33,285 nucleotides of DNA from Alphaproteobacteria bacterium (GTDB lineage: Bacteria; Pseudomonadota; Alphaproteobacteria; Sphingomonadales; Sphingomonadaceae). Shown here piece by piece: positions 32,753 to 33,285 of the stretch (positions within the stretch are counted from its first letter, which is position 1; each line of letters opens with the position of its first letter). The DNA lies in NCBI GenBank assembly GCA_018828205.1, contig JAHJWA010000229.1, positions 1 to 33,285 of the forward strand. Reading direction: 5' to 3'. The notes under the pieces are model-generated. The model had not been told where the DNA came from. It searched no databases and was given only the letters and a program-made list of their open reading frames with translations. A program made the position numbers and the translations under genes.

Positions 32753-33285
32753 ATGAAGAGCTATGACGAATTGATCGACGGCTACCAGCGCTTTCGCACC
32801 GGTACCTGGCAGACGCAGCACGCCCGCTGGGAACAGCTGCGCGAGGGGCAGGCGCCCCGGGTGATGGTTATCGCCTGTTCGGACAGCCGGGTCGATCCGG
32901 CGCAGATCTTCGATGTCGACCCCGGCGAGATCTTCGTGGTCCGCAATGTCGCGGCGATGGTCCCGCCCTACGAGACCAGCCCCGGGCAGCACGGCGTTTC
33001 CGCCGCGCTCGAATTCGCCGTGCAATTCCTCAAGGTCGAGCATGTCGTCGTGATGGGCCACGGGCTGTGCGGTGGCTGCCAGGCGGCGCTGACGCAGAAT
33101 CTGCATGGCAAGCCGCTCGGTCAGGGCGGTTTCGTGGCCGAGTGGATCGGGATGCTCGACGAGGTGCGCGAGGATGTCGTTCGCAAGTTCGGCACCACCG
33201 GTCGCGATGCCGAGCGCGCCATGGAGCACGCGGCGGTCAAGAAGAGCCTCGAGCAATTGCGCACCTTCCCTTGCGTCCAGGAGAA
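32753..33285 (+). CDS. Beta-class carbonic anhydrase (3' end cut by window)
   Basis: Interconverts CO2 and bicarbonate. The visible 177 residues have the zinc motif ACSDSRVDP (C42, D44, R46) and MGHGLCGGC (H103, C106), and the FVVRNVAAMVPP segment, as in clade-B beta carbonic anhydrases. The gene runs off the right edge without a stop. It diverges from lipA across 51 bases, with no clear promoter boxes seen. Confidence 0.95.
   Translation, partial: MKSYDELIDGYQRFRTGTWQTQHARWEQLREGQAPRVMVIACSDSRVDPAQIFDVDPGEIFVVRNVAAMVPPYETSPGQHGVSAALEFAVQFLKVEHVVVMGHGLCGGCQAALTQNLHGKPLGQGGFVAEWIGMLDEVREDVVRKFGTTGRDAERAMEHAAVKKSLEQLRTFPCVQE

Overview
The window reads as a chromosomal segment of a high-GC alphaproteobacterium, most likely Sphingomonadales and probably the Erythrobacteraceae. 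This rests on gene content and order: a long-form E2 (pdhC) followed by lpdA; a dusB-ntrB-ntrC-ntrY-ntrX-hfq-hflX block; a fused ispDF; an Hfq made of two Sm-like repeats; and a methionyl-tRNA synthetase of short form. The taxonomic call is by pattern recognition only.

Layout. (1) 6-3810, + strand: pyruvate/2-oxoacid dehydrogenase genes pdhC and lpdA, enclosing a small SH3-type lipoprotein and a hotdog thioesterase homologue, then a tiny acidic ORF (3907-4080). (2) About 4082-11156: an accessory, visibly less GC-rich segment ending at the 3' side of a tRNA-Ser(UGA) gene. It carries an uncharacterised 167-aa protein, an IS1595/ISXO2-type transposase, a divergent DUF6471-like protein with a cluster of TGATGA/CATCA dyads between them, a 1064-aa calcineurin-like phosphoesterase fused to a degenerate STAND-like NTPase region, and a divergently transcribed coiled-coil, two-TM protein resembling DUF6161. 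This is the best candidate for an undescribed (possibly antiphage) system. (3) 11391-19444, + strand: a tightly packed, mostly overlapping gene train covering cell wall (mltB-like transglycosylase, RlpA-like SPOR lipoprotein, D,D-carboxypeptidase), DNA precursor and replication (tmk, holB), translation (metG), TatD nuclease, a PhnP-like metallohydrolase and a 56-aa two-helix membrane protein. mazG follows after an AT-only palindrome. (4) 20265-29519, - strand: dusB-ntrBC-ntrYX-hfq-hflX, the nitrogen-response two-component systems with the RNA chaperone and ribosome-associated GTPase; hflX seems to start on CTG inside the hfq stop codon. (5) 29598-31284, + strand: ispDF and a CinA C-terminal-domain (PncC-type) gene. 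(6) 31281-32701, - strand: lipA and a COQ10/RatA-like START protein. (7) 32753-end, + strand: beta-carbonic anhydrase, cut by the window edge.

How the genes connect. lipA makes the lipoyl cofactor carried by pdhC and re-oxidised by lpdA. The two Ntr systems couple nitrogen and envelope/redox signals to sigma-54 control (NtrC) and probably sigma-54-independent control (NtrX, which lacks GAFTGA). The hotdog thioesterase and the RlpA-like protein each lack a residue expected for catalysis. All three places where convergent protein genes meet with no gap have stop codons interlocked in a CTA(A/G) tetranucleotide. No CRISPR array, integrase or rRNA was seen, and no gene-free stretch exceeds 300 bases.
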